From Gammaproteobacteria bacterium (lineage in GTDB: Bacteria; Pseudomonadota; Gammaproteobacteria; SZUA-229): a stretch of 12,567 nt of DNA. A model generated the notes under the pieces. It was not told the origin of the DNA. It searched no databases and was given only the letters and a program-made list of their open reading frames with translations. Shown here one piece after another: positions 5,201 to 12,567 of this stretch; within the stretch, counting starts at the first letter, position 1; each line of letters starts with the position of its first letter. The translations under genes were made by a program, and so were the position numbers. The stretch spans positions 1 through 12,567 of the forward strand of contig JAPHRB010000074.1 in NCBI GenBank assembly GCA_026197015.1, given 5' to 3'.

Positions 5201-6886
5201 TTATGACTTATTCTCTTCCTTTGCCCATGAATCACGCAAAGTAACAGTACGATTAAATACCAGTTGATCAGGCGAGCCCATATCACGACAGAAATAACCT
5301 TCACGCTCGAACTGAAATCGCTCTCCTAATTGCGCATCAGCTAAAGCAGGTTCTAACATGCATTTACTTAATACGGTTAATGACTCCTGGTTGATACGCT
5401 CTTTAAAGTCTACGCCGTCTTTACCGTCATCAGGTGTAGGGTGATTAAATAATCGATCATACAATCGAACCTCGGCTTCAACCGCATGCACCGCAGATAC
5501 CCAGTGAATAACACCTTTTACTTTTCGACCTTCAGGATTTTTGCCTAAAGTATCAGGGTCATATGAGCAGCGTAACTCAACGATTTCTCCCTGCTCGTCC
5601 TTTATTACTTTGTCACATCGAATGACATAACCCGAACGTAAACGCACCTCTTTATCTAATACAAGTCGTTTGAACTTATTATTAGCTGACTCTCTAAAGT
5701 CGTCTTTATCTATATAAACTTCACGACTAAAGGGCACTTTACGTTTACCAAAATCTTCATTCTGCGGATGATTGGGTACATTAAACTCTTCTACCTGATC
5801 CTCAGGGTAATTCTCAATAACCAGTTTAAGCGGATTCATCACTGCCAATCGGCGCGGTGCATTGGTATTCAGGTCTTCTCGAATGGTTGCTTCCAGCATG
5901 CCCATTTCAACTGAGTTCTCAACTTTACTAATACCAATGCGCACACAAAATTCACGAATTGATGCGGGTGTAAAACCGCGGCGACGTAAGCCTGCAATGG
6001 TTGGCATTCGTGGATCATCCCAACCACTAACCAGTTTTTCTGCAACCAGCTGAGTTAACTTTCGCTTACTCATTACTGTGTATTGCAAGTTTAAACGTGA
6101 GAACTCTATTTGCTGTGGGTGACACTCAATGGAAATATTATCTAATACCCAGTCATATAACGGCCGATGATCAGCAAACTCCAGGGTACATAAAGAATGC
6201 GTTATGCCTTCCAATGCATCTGAAATGGGATGCGTATAATCGTACATTGGATAAATAGACCAGGCATCGCCGGTTTGGTGGTGAACTACTCCATGACGTA
6301 TACGGTACAACGTAGGGTCTCGCATATTCATATTGGGGGAGGCCATATCAATTTTAGCTCGTAAAACTCGCGCACCGTCTTCGAACTCGCCGTTTTTCAT
6401 ACCCTCAAATAAATCGATGTTTTCTTCAACTGATCGATCACGATATGGACTATCTTTTCCGGCCTCTTTTAAAGAACCACGATATTCACGGGTTTCTTCT
6501 GCATTTAAATCACACACATAAGCCTTACCCGACTTAATTAACTCAATCGCATATTCTGCAAGCTGATCAAAGTAACTGGATGAGTAGTACAGGCGATCCT
6601 GCCAGTCATAACCTAACCATTTAACATCTTCCTGAATAGCATTTACGAAATCGACATCTTCTTTTTCAGGGTTGGTATCATCAAAACGTAAGTTGCAGGT
6701 GCCGTTATAGTCCTCTGCGACACTAAAGTTCAATACAATAGACTTTGCATGACCTATATGCAGATAACCATTAGGCTCAGGCGGAAATCGGGTAGCGACT
6801 TTGCCATTATTCTTATTTGCTGCCAGATCGGCATCGATGATATGACGAATGAAATTAGTCGGGATAGATGTATCTTCTGAGCTCAT
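5201..6886 (-). CDS. glnS: Glutamine--tRNA ligase
   Basis: GlnS charges tRNA-Gln with glutamine using ATP in the cytoplasm. The 561 residues are close to the 554 of E. coli GlnS. The class I signature HIGH is at residues 43-46 within RFPPEPNGYLHIGHAKSI, and the second signature VMSKRK, the GlnRS form of KMSKS, is at 271-276. Family blocks also visible are NLRFDDTNPEKE, YPMYDYTHPISDALEGITHS, DDPRMPTIAGLRRRGFTP and, in the beta-barrel anticodon-binding part, the run ending FNRTVTLRDSWA. A direct glutaminyl synthetase fits a gammaproteobacterium. The ATG at 6886 fits family N-termini (IPTNFIRHIIDADL), although its ribosome site is poor (AGACAG at best). It is a single gene, divergent from the nucleotidyltransferase unit. 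Confidence 0.98.
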   Translation of the reverse strand: MSSEDTSIPTNFIRHIIDADLAANKNNGKVATRFPPEPNGYLHIGHAKSIVLNFSVAEDYNGTCNLRFDDTNPEKEDVDFVNAIQEDVKWLGYDWQDRLYYSSSYFDQLAEYAIELIKSGKAYVCDLNAEETREYRGSLKEAGKDSPYRDRSVEENIDLFEGMKNGEFEDGARVLRAKIDMASPNMNMRDPTLYRIRHGVVHHQTGDAWSIYPMYDYTHPISDALEGITHSLCTLEFADHRPLYDWVLDNISIECHPQQIEFSRLNLQYTVMSKRKLTQLVAEKLVSGWDDPRMPTIAGLRRRGFTPASIREFCVRIGISKVENSVEMGMLEATIREDLNTNAPRRLAVMNPLKLVIENYPEDQVEEFNVPNHPQNEDFGKRKVPFSREVYIDKDDFRESANNKFKRLVLDKEVRLRSGYVIRCDKVIKDEQGEIVELRCSYDPDTLGKNPEGRKVKGVIHWVSAVHAVEAEVRLYDRLFNHPTPDDGKDGVDFKERINQESLTVLSKCMLEPALADAQLGERFQFEREGYFCRDMGSPDQLVFNRTVTLRDSWAKEENKS

Positions 6887-7022
6887 TACTGTCTGATTCT
6901 GTGGTTGATTTGGAATTGACGGTATTTTAGCCTTTATTGAAGAAAGTTATAAGTTGTATTAAGCATTTCACACACATACTATAATAAATAATAACTTATA
7001 ATATTTAAGCCAATCTCTCATT
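6887..7022. promoter_or_regulatory. Divergent promoter region of glnS and the nucleotidyltransferase unit
   Basis: For glnS the minus strand has TAAAAT at 6924-6929, with only a poor -35 match (TTATAA) 17 bases upstream. For the rightward unit there are two perfect TATAAT hexamers at 6980-6985 and 6997-7002 in very AT-rich DNA, again without a convincing -35. If the second is used, the transcript would start roughly 13 bases before the ATG at 7023, leaving almost no leader and no Shine-Dalgarno sequence. Confidence 0.35.
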
Positions 7023-7531
7023 ATGAAATTAAGCACACTGGAAACTATATTTAGTGCCCTCAATAAAGCCAAAGTACGCTACCTTGTAGCAGGTGGCATA
7101 GCCGTCAATATACACGGTTATCAACGAATAACTGCTGATCTGGGTCTTGTCATACAGCTTGATTCTAATAACATCATCAATGCTATGAATAGCTTAATTG
7201 ATTTAAAATACTCACCATTAATACCAATAAAGCCGGCTGATTTTGCAGACCCTGAGAAACGCAAGAACTGGATAGAAACTAAAAACATGCAAGTTCTATC
7301 GCTTCAATCCACTCTTACCCTGAAACAACGATAGATATTTTTGTAACTGAACCGTTTGATTTTGATGAAACCTATAAAACAGCAACCACTGTCGAGCTAA
7401 CACCAGACATTAAACTAAGCCTTGTGAACATCCCCACTCTTATTAAAATGAAACAAAATACAGGTAGAGCAAAAGATCAGGACGATATACATCACCTTGA
7501 AATGATACTTAAGGAAGAAAATGGAAAATAA
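7023..7531 (+). pseudogene. Nucleotidyltransferase (AbiEii/DUF6036-like), broken by a one-base frameshift
   Basis: The first frame (7023-7334) encodes 103 residues that open like small nucleotidyltransferases: LVAGGIAVNIHGYQR followed by TADLGLVIQLD. It then ends LQSTLTLKQR. The frame one base earlier continues as YPETTIDIFVTEPFDFDETY and runs through KLSLVNIPTLIKMKQNTGRA and KDQDDIHHLEMILKEENGK to TAA at 7529, which is the normal second half of this family. One extra T in the TT at 7315-7316 would restore STL-YPETT and give a 169-residue protein. The metal-binding D-x-D also reads Asp39-Leu-Gly41, so a second expected Asp is missing; the later Asp in IDIF is present. Such proteins often act as toxins or antitoxins, but partner and target are unknown here. 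The ATG has no ribosome site and no upstream alternative. A sequencing error at 7316 is the main alternative to a true pseudogene. Confidence 0.85.
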
Positions 7532-7694
7532 ACCCACTCAGAGCTGGGAAAATGCATCCTGGGAAGGCAGTAGACGGGCAATGATTAGACAGTCATTAAA
7601 ACTAACTGTGAGAGAAAGACTACAAGCACTAGAAAATTTAATAGAAACAAGCCAGAAGTTAGCGAAAATTAAAAAAAAGCCTGTTGATTCTTAG
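7521..7694 (+). CDS. Small partner protein of the nucleotidyltransferase unit, 57 aa
   Basis: The ATG at 7521 overlaps the last 11 bases of the upstream gene in a different frame, and an AAGGA site (7511-7515) lies five bases before it. The 57 residues begin MENKPTQSWENASWEGSRRA and continue LKLTVRERLQALENLIETSQ, ending in a lysine-rich tail. No signal peptide or membrane segment is seen; the composition is charged and likely helical, and a WEGSRRA-type block followed by an LTVRERL helix looks conserved rather than random. From memory, similar small proteins accompany small nucleotidyltransferases, but I can name no established family. Translational coupling suggests a two-gene unit, possibly toxin-antitoxin-like; that role is inference. 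Unlike its partner, this gene shows no lesion. Confidence 0.72.
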   Translation: MENKPTQSWENASWEGSRRAMIRQSLKLTVRERLQALENLIETSQKLAKIKKKPVDS

Positions 7695-7740
7695 CCATAC
7701 AACCTCCTCTCTCCCCTGAAACAAAACAACAAATCACAGC

Positions 7741-8736
7741 TTAAACAGATGAAGAACTCCCCCATTCACCAAACTTCTGCTCCCACTGCCATGCATGACG
7801 AATAATCACATTCAAATCGGCATACTCAGGTTTCCACCCTAGCTCTTTTTGCAGTAAAGACGAATCAGCTACCAAACGAGCCGGGTCTCCATCACGTCGC
7901 TCACCCGAAAGCACAGTAAAATCACTTCCCGTTACGTCTTTTGCCACATCAATTAATTCTTTAATAGAATAACCAAGACCATTACCCATGTTATATGCCC
8001 TGGTATCACCACCCGCAACCAGATACTCCAGACCCAACAGATGCGCACTACATAAATCGTTAATGTGAATATAATCACGGATACATGTGCCATCTGGTGT
8101 GTCGTAATCACTACCAAATATAGTGATATTGTCACGTCGACCAGAAGCAGCCTGTAAAACAAGAGGGATTAAATGTGTTTCAGGAATGTGCCGTTCACCT
8201 AACTCACCTTCAGGATCTGCACCCGCCGCATTAAAGTAACGCAAACTAACTGACTTCAAACCATATGCATGATCAAAATCACGCAATATCTGCTCAACCA
8301 TTAATTTACTGTGACCGTAGGGGTTTATCGGTTTCTGAGAATGCGCCTCATCTATGGGCGTGTAATCTGGCTCACCGAATGTGGCTGCAGTTGATGAAAA
8401 AATGAAGTTTTTAACGTTATGTTTAACCATAACGTCGAGCAACACCTGTGTATTACTTACATTATTACGGTAATACATAGATGGTTTTTCTACAGATTCG
8501 CCGACCTGAATATATGAAGCAAAATGCATCACACCGTCGAATGTGTTTTCTGAAAAGAGCTTATCTAACAGGCCATAATCGGCTATATCACCTTTTACAA
8601 ACTTGCCGTATTTAACTGCGTCTTTATAACCATTTGAAAGATTATCTAATGTAGTTATGCCATGACCAGCTTTACTGAGCATTTTTACCATGTGGGAGCC
8701 TATGTAGCCGGCTCCGCCTACGACCAAAATCTTCAT
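7741..8736 (-). CDS. galE: UDP-glucose 4-epimerase
   Basis: GalE interconverts UDP-glucose and UDP-galactose through an enzyme-bound NAD, supplying galactose units for surface polysaccharides. It is an extended short-chain dehydrogenase of 331 residues, near the 338 of E. coli. The NAD-binding GGAGYIG is at residues 7-13. The catalytic Ser/Thr region SST is at 114-116 and the YxxxK pair is Tyr140 and Lys144 in PINPYGHSKLMVEQIL. VSLRYFNAAGADPEGELGE and the later GDGTC-like block (PDGTCIRDYIHINDL) are typical of GalE rather than dTDP-glucose dehydratase. The ATG at 8736 has AGGA (8745-8748) eight bases upstream. It lies downstream of the ligase-like and WbpM-like genes on the same strand but 238 bp away, so it may have its own promoter. 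Epimerisation of the N-acetylated sugars cannot be excluded. Confidence 0.95.
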   Translation of the reverse strand: MKILVVGGAGYIGSHMVKMLSKAGHGITTLDNLSNGYKDAVKYGKFVKGDIADYGLLDKLFSENTFDGVMHFASYIQVGESVEKPSMYYRNNVSNTQVLLDVMVKHNVKNFIFSSTAATFGEPDYTPIDEAHSQKPINPYGHSKLMVEQILRDFDHAYGLKSVSLRYFNAAGADPEGELGERHIPETHLIPLVLQAASGRRDNITIFGSDYDTPDGTCIRDYIHINDLCSAHLLGLEYLVAGGDTRAYNMGNGLGYSIKELIDVAKDVTGSDFTVLSGERRDGDPARLVADSSLLQKELGWKPEYADLNVIIRHAWQWEQKFGEWGSSSSV

Positions 8737-8973
8737 CCCATATATCCTGTATAACTCTATAATTATTTTTTAAAATAGCACTATTGCATAAACTTAACTT
8801 TTTTATACGACATCTGAATTTCTATATTCTCCGCATACATCTAACTAATTTTACTATACAAGGCTGCACATAAAAAATGCGCTAATACTAATAATCTTCA
8901 ACAAACTGACTGTAGAAACTAAACAACTACTGGCAATATAAACAAAAAATAAATAAAATTTAAAACAATAAGA

Positions 8974-8994
8974 CTTATTTCTTATTTCTTATTT
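8974..8994. repeat. Three tandem CTTATTT units at the ligase gene stop codon
   Basis: Three perfect seven-base copies of CTTATTT, followed by a partial CTT, cover the last codons and stop codon of the O-antigen ligase-like gene (AAGAAATAAG on the coding strand). Loss or gain of a copy would change only the last few residues. Confidence 0.85.
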
Positions 8995-10294
8995 CTTCTG
9001 TATTCATACCACGAATACCAGCCATAAAAACAGCGAGGTAAAAAATAAAAAATGAAACTGTACGTGACCGCTCAAGAAAACTTTCTGACATATTAAAAAT
9101 CACAAAGCCTACAATAAACAAAATACCCGCCAACCCAATTCGACGAGCATCTGAACTTAACTCTGACGACTTACAAGCCTGATAAAACGTTTTAACTGGC
9201 ACAAAAAACAAAAAGAAAACAGCTATAGTAGCGACAATACCACCGCTAGCCATGATTGATAGAAACTGATTATGGGGATGTGCATATGTAATTGCTGACT
9301 TATTCAGCATACCATTTTCAACAAAGACTTTAGCATTCTCTTGCAAGTTACCCCAGCCTACACCAATAAATGGATTCTCTACAAACACAAGCCACGCAGC
9401 TCTTCCAGCTTCTAACCTTACACCAATAGAGGTTTGACGATAGCGGCTATAAATATCACTATCAAAATACATCTGTATATTTGAAAACGTCATGGATAAC
9501 TTAGATTCAACACCAGTCTGAGGGATAATATATATAATTGTTATAACAACAATAATTGCCAGTGAACTTACATACTTATAAAAATAAACTTTTTGATCCC
9601 AAAGAAACACAAGTGATAAAAACGGAATTGCAACCCAACCACCTCTAGATTGAGAAAGAACACTTGCTACCAAACCCATTAAGCATGCAATTATAGGATA
9701 TATTATTTGCCATTTAGCTCTTGATTTAAACCAACCTATACCTGAGAGACACAATACCCCCATAATTAGAGAAATGTCACCATAGATAATTGCATTTGTA
9801 ACACCTTGCGCCCTCCATGCATAGTCAACATTGAATAATGGAGTCAGCATTGCCTGATTAATACCATAAAGTGCAGAAACAACCGCGCCAATGAATAAAC
9901 CATACCAGACTAGAGCGTAATTAAACTTAATTGTTCTATACACGTAATAGACTGGAATAACCAACAGCAAATACAAATACTTAAACAATTTTTTCATAAC
10001 CATCTCATCTATACCTGCATATGCAGACACGGACACAACTGTTATTATCATAAAAAAAATTGAAGCAAAGAAGTATTTTTCATCTGTTTTCAACGAAACA
10101 GTTTCACCACCAAACAAAAACAATATCGCTGCTAAAACAAAAGAAACTGCAATAACAATGCCATGTACTTCAGGCAATATAGTAATTGAAAAAGGAAATA
10201 AAATTAGAAAAAAAGAACCAATATAACTCACAATCTTAAATAAGTTTGATTTTAGAGGCAAACCACTATTCATACTTTGAAATGAAACACTCAT
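8975..10294 (-). CDS. O-antigen ligase/polymerase family membrane protein
   Basis: This 439-residue polytopic inner-membrane protein is of the Wzy_C/O-antigen ligase superfamily, whose members join or polymerise lipid-linked glycans at the periplasmic face. About ten hydrophobic segments can be seen, for example around residues 24-62, 75-92, 104-120, 128-146, 170-188, 200-232, 240-256, 350-372 and 386-425. The superfamily signs are SRGGW at 216-220 and the periplasmic loop ending AHPHNQFLSIMASGG, with His339 and His341, preceded by EAGRAAWLVFVENPFIGVGW. Ligase (WaaL), polymerase (Wzy) and the exopolysaccharide ligase-like proteins cannot be separated by motif, so no symbol is given. The ATG at 10294 has only a weak AAGAAA ribosome site; a second ATG at 10273 is possible. 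The WbpM-like and GalE neighbours support a surface glycan role. Confidence 0.85.
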   Translation of the reverse strand: MSVSFQSMNSGLPLKSNLFKIVSYIGSFFLILFPFSITILPEVHGIVIAVSFVLAAILFLFGGETVSLKTDEKYFFASIFFMIITVVSVSAYAGIDEMVMKKLFKYLYLLLVIPVYYVYRTIKFNYALVWYGLFIGAVVSALYGINQAMLTPLFNVDYAWRAQGVTNAIIYGDISLIMGVLCLSGIGWFKSRAKWQIIYPIIACLMGLVASVLSQSRGGWVAIPFLSLVFLWDQKVYFYKYVSSLAIIVVITIIYIIPQTGVESKLSMTFSNIQMYFDSDIYSRYRQTSIGVRLEAGRAAWLVFVENPFIGVGWGNLQENAKVFVENGMLNKSAITYAHPHNQFLSIMASGGIVATIAVFFLFFVPVKTFYQACKSSELSSDARRIGLAGILFIVGFVIFNMSESFLERSRTVSFFIFYLAVFMAGIRGMNTEEIRNKK

Positions 10295-10654
10295 ATTTTC
10301 TTGAACACCCTAAATAGGGTAATTTTTAATGGAATAATAAACCCATTAATTAAAAGTCATTATTATAAAATTTTCAAATGAACTTGGAAGATAACAGACA
10401 AACTTAAAATTTCGACATCAAAACAACATAATACCTAAAATTGGCATTCAGCGAGAAATAGAACACCCTCTAGACCATATGCCTAAGATATTTACTATAA
10501 GATCTAGTTAAGAAAACTATTCTAACAGATAAATTATTCTTTACTATTTATTTGGCCTATACCTACATAACAAATTCTTTTGAACTCTACCTAAAGTTAA
10601 ATCCAATCTACTCACATAAATGATATATCTCATCTAAAAAAGAAACGCCTGATC
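10295..10654. other. AT-rich 360-bp intergenic stretch in the polysaccharide cluster
   Basis: No credible open frame or RNA gene is seen here. The minus strand offers a TATAAT at 10362-10367 with a poor -35, which would give a leader of about 60 bases for the ligase-like gene. Close to that gene are two perfect inverted repeats: TTAATGG/CCATTAA (10326-10332, 10343-10349) and ACCCTA-AA-TAGGGT (10307-10320). No JUMPstart or ops element was recognised, and no strong terminator follows the WbpM-like gene, so read-through into the ligase-like gene is possible. Confidence 0.5.
10307..10320. promoter_or_regulatory. 14-bp palindrome 12 bp before the ligase-like gene start
   Basis: ACCCTA and TAGGGT are perfect inverted arms separated by AA. 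The two-base centre is too short for a full RNA hairpin with all six pairs, so as DNA it looks more like a dimeric protein-binding site; in RNA only ACCC/GGGT with a six-base loop could form. The position inside the likely leader would suit repression. The function is inference. Confidence 0.3.
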
Positions 10655-12567
10655 TCAAAAATTTTTTTTACTTACAATATCAATAACATTGGCTTTACTT
10701 TCATTCAACTTATTTCTTTTATATAAAGTATCTTCGATACTACACTGCGGCTTATATCCATTAACTGCTGTTAATAATAAATAGCGAATTTTATCCTGAT
10801 CACATTCATCAAGGGCTTCACCAAAAGCATCTATACTATCTTGCACCTTAGCCCACTCAAGCACTTCCTCTTCAGCCCTCATGATCAATTCATGCTTAGT
10901 AGTAGTAACATTATCACCAATTAGTAACTCTTCATATAACTTTTCACCTGGTCTTAGCCCCGTGATTTGTATTTCAATATCACCATCAGGTTTTTCATCG
11001 CTTTTTACTTCTAGCCCGCTCAATCGTATTAATTTTTTAGCCAACTCATATATATTAACTGGCTCTCCCATATCAAGAACAAATACATCCCCGCCCTGCC
11101 CCATCGCTCCAGCCTGTATAACAAGCTGCGCAGCTTCAGGTATTGTCATGAAATAGCGTATAATCTTGGGATCTGTTACCGTTAAAGGCCCACCTGAAGC
11201 TATTTGCTCTCTAAATAATGGAATAACAGAGCCAGATGATCCTAAAACATTACCAAAACGAACCATACTAAACCGAGTACCAGTTTTACTTTTCTTAGCT
11301 AGTCCCTGTAATATCAACTCAGCAAAACGCTTAGTTGCACCCATTGTATTTGTTGGCCTAACTGCCTTATCTGTAGAAATTAAAACAAATGTTTCGACCC
11401 CAGTATTAATAGCTGCCTTTGCAGTACTTAAAGTACCTAAAATATTATTTCTAATAGCTTCTGCCGGATTATTTTCAACAAGCGGAACATGTTTATAAGC
11501 AGCGGCGTGATAAATTGTCTGTACACCATAAACTCCACAAACTTTTTCTACTCGATGTTGATTACAGACATTACCAAGAATGGGTATTATCGATATTTTA
11601 ACTGGAGTGGGTAGTTTCTGAATTATTCCATTAAGCTCTTTTTCAATTGAATACAAAGCATATTCACTATGATCAAATACAATGAGCACCTCAGGTTCTA
11701 ACTGAATAATTTGACGGCATAACTCAGATCCAATAGATCCTCCCCCACCGGTAACAAGCACCCTTTTATGTTCAATATTAGCATGAAGCAAATCAGGGTT
11801 CGGATTAACTGAGTCTCGCCCCAAAAGATCGACAATATCAACTTCTCTTATATCACCTACCTGAACCTTACCCTGTGCCAGTTCATCAATACTGGGAACG
11901 GTATACACATGAACAGGGTAAGGCTCTAGTGAATTCACCACTTTATTTCGCTGAGAGTGTGATGCTGAAGGTATAGCTAACAGTACGTCTGTAACATTGT
12001 ATTTTTCAATCAGTACTCCCAGGCGTGTAAATGGATAAATTTTGTACCCATTTACACGCTGATTTTTAAGAACTGCATCATCATCTATAAAAGCAACAGG
12101 CCTATACTCTGAACCATAAGCAAGCGCAGTAGCAATTTGTACACCCGCTGATCCAGCACCATAAATAACCACATTTTTTCTTAAATTTTGAATATTCGAT
12201 AGTCGCTGCATAGGGTTAACACCAGCTAACCACCATCGAGCGATCATTCGACTACCGCCAATGAATATAGTAGTTATAAATAAATTAATAATTATAACCG
12301 ACCTGGGCAGAAGCCCATCAAGGCCACTTATTAGCGCGACAATGCCCCAAACCAAAGAGTAAAGAGTTACGGCCTGCATTACTGCCCATAAAGCGTGAAA
12401 GCCAATATACCTTATGATCGCACTATAAAGACCAAACCTAATAAAGATGGGAACAGAGATTAATGGTGCCAATAAGAATAAGTAAGGGATATCATGTTCA
12501 GGTACATATATCACTCCTAAACGTAATGAAAATGAAAGCCACAAAGCAATAGGCACCAACAATAGGT
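10655..12567 (-). CDS. WbpM/CapD-type nucleotide-sugar 4,6-dehydratase (N-terminus beyond the window)
   Basis: Membrane-anchored enzymes of this family convert UDP-GlcNAc to a UDP-4-keto-6-deoxy sugar, the precursor of QuiNAc, FucNAc or bacillosamine in O-antigens and capsules. The frame stays open to the right edge; the first possible start, a TTG at 12562, reads as an internal Leu of the first membrane helix (LVPIALWLSFSLRLG), so the true start is outside. In residues counted from 12562, membrane segments fill about 1-105, a Rossmann-like domain starts with GAGSAG at 135-140, and the catalytic SDR domain starts with TGGGGSIG at 271-278. The active site has STDK at 396-399 and Met407-x-x-x-Lys411, Met replacing the usual SDR Tyr as in WbpM-type dehydratases. 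HAAAYKHVPLVE and TGLRPGEKLYEEL are also typical. It is upstream of the ligase-like gene on the same strand, 360 bp apart. Substrate and product are inferred from family. Confidence 0.93.
   Translation of the reverse strand, partial: LLLVPIALWLSFSLRLGVIYVPEHDIPYLFLLAPLISVPIFIRFGLYSAIIRYIGFHALWAVMQAVTLYSLVWGIVALISGLDGLLPRSVIIINLFITTIFIGGSRMIARWWLAGVNPMQRLSNIQNLRKNVVIYGAGSAGVQIATALAYGSEYRPVAFIDDDAVLKNQRVNGYKIYPFTRLGVLIEKYNVTDVLLAIPSASHSQRNKVVNSLEPYPVHVYTVPSIDELAQGKVQVGDIREVDIVDLLGRDSVNPNPDLLHANIEHKRVLVTGGGGSIGSELCRQIIQLEPEVLIVFDHSEYALYSIEKELNGIIQKLPTPVKISIIPILGNVCNQHRVEKVCGVYGVQTIYHAAAYKHVPLVENNPAEAIRNNILGTLSTAKAAINTGVETFVLISTDKAVRPTNTMGATKRFAELILQGLAKKSKTGTRFSMVRFGNVLGSSGSVIPLFREQIASGGPLTVTDPKIIRYFMTIPEAAQLVIQAGAMGQGGDVFVLDMGEPVNIYELAKKLIRLSGLEVKSDEKPDGDIEIQITGLRPGEKLYEELLIGDNVTTTKHELIMRAEEEVLEWAKVQDSIDAFGEALDECDQDKIRYLLLTAVNGYKPQCSIEDTLYKRNKLNESKANVIDIVSKKNF

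Noticed and set aside
10881..11498. Two plus-strand frames opposite the WbpM-like gene
   Set aside because: The minus-strand frame carries all conserved SDR motifs through this stretch; the plus frames have no family resemblance.
12560..12562. TTG as the true start of the WbpM-like gene
   Set aside because: The frame remains open to the window edge and the residues there form the middle of the first membrane helix, so the start lies outside.

Overview
The window looks like chromosomal DNA of an AT-rich gammaproteobacterium. CarA, CarB and GlnS read almost residue for residue like their enterobacterial or pseudomonad counterparts, the tRNA-Glu gene encodes its own CCA end and has a sigma70/stringent-type promoter, and one secreted protein carries a VPLPA-CTERM (exosortase-type) C-terminal signal, a trait of environmental, exopolysaccharide-forming proteobacteria. 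The genus cannot be fixed from sequence alone.

Layout. 1-3960 (minus strand): the carAB operon for carbamoyl phosphate synthetase. carB runs off the left edge after 728 codons. carA and carB are separated by a 500-bp cassette (2209-2708): a GxxExxY-family gene between 44-bp inverted repeats. carA has an extended -10 promoter and a strong leader hairpin. 3999-4100 holds a degenerate CACAGAG-type inverted repeat. 4118-4319 (minus): tRNA-Glu(UUC) with a near-consensus promoter and a perfect 12-bp terminator stem. 4387-5150 (plus): three successive potential hairpins, then a secreted lamin-tail-domain protein with a VPLPA-CTERM tail. 5201-6886 (minus): glnS. 7023-7694 (plus): a two-gene accessory unit, namely a nucleotidyltransferase broken by a one-base frameshift (and lacking one catalytic Asp) and a 57-aa partner overlapping its end. 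7741-12567 (minus): polysaccharide genes, namely galE, a polytopic O-antigen ligase/polymerase-type protein and a partial WbpM/CapD-type nucleotide-sugar dehydratase continuing past the right edge.

How the parts relate. CarAB and GlnS are housekeeping functions. GalE, the ligase-like protein and the WbpM-like enzyme supply and assemble surface glycans. Exosortase/PEP-CTERM-type sorting is known to co-occur with exopolysaccharide loci, so the VPLPA-CTERM protein fits the same cell-surface theme, although no exosortase is in the window. The accessory material consists of the GxxExxY cassette inside carAB, the decayed repeat upstream of carA and the broken nucleotidyltransferase unit. I found no CRISPR array, transposase, phage gene or rRNA. 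The unusual items are the cassette splitting carA from carB and the uncharacterised nucleotidyltransferase/57-aa pair; neither amounts to a proven new system.
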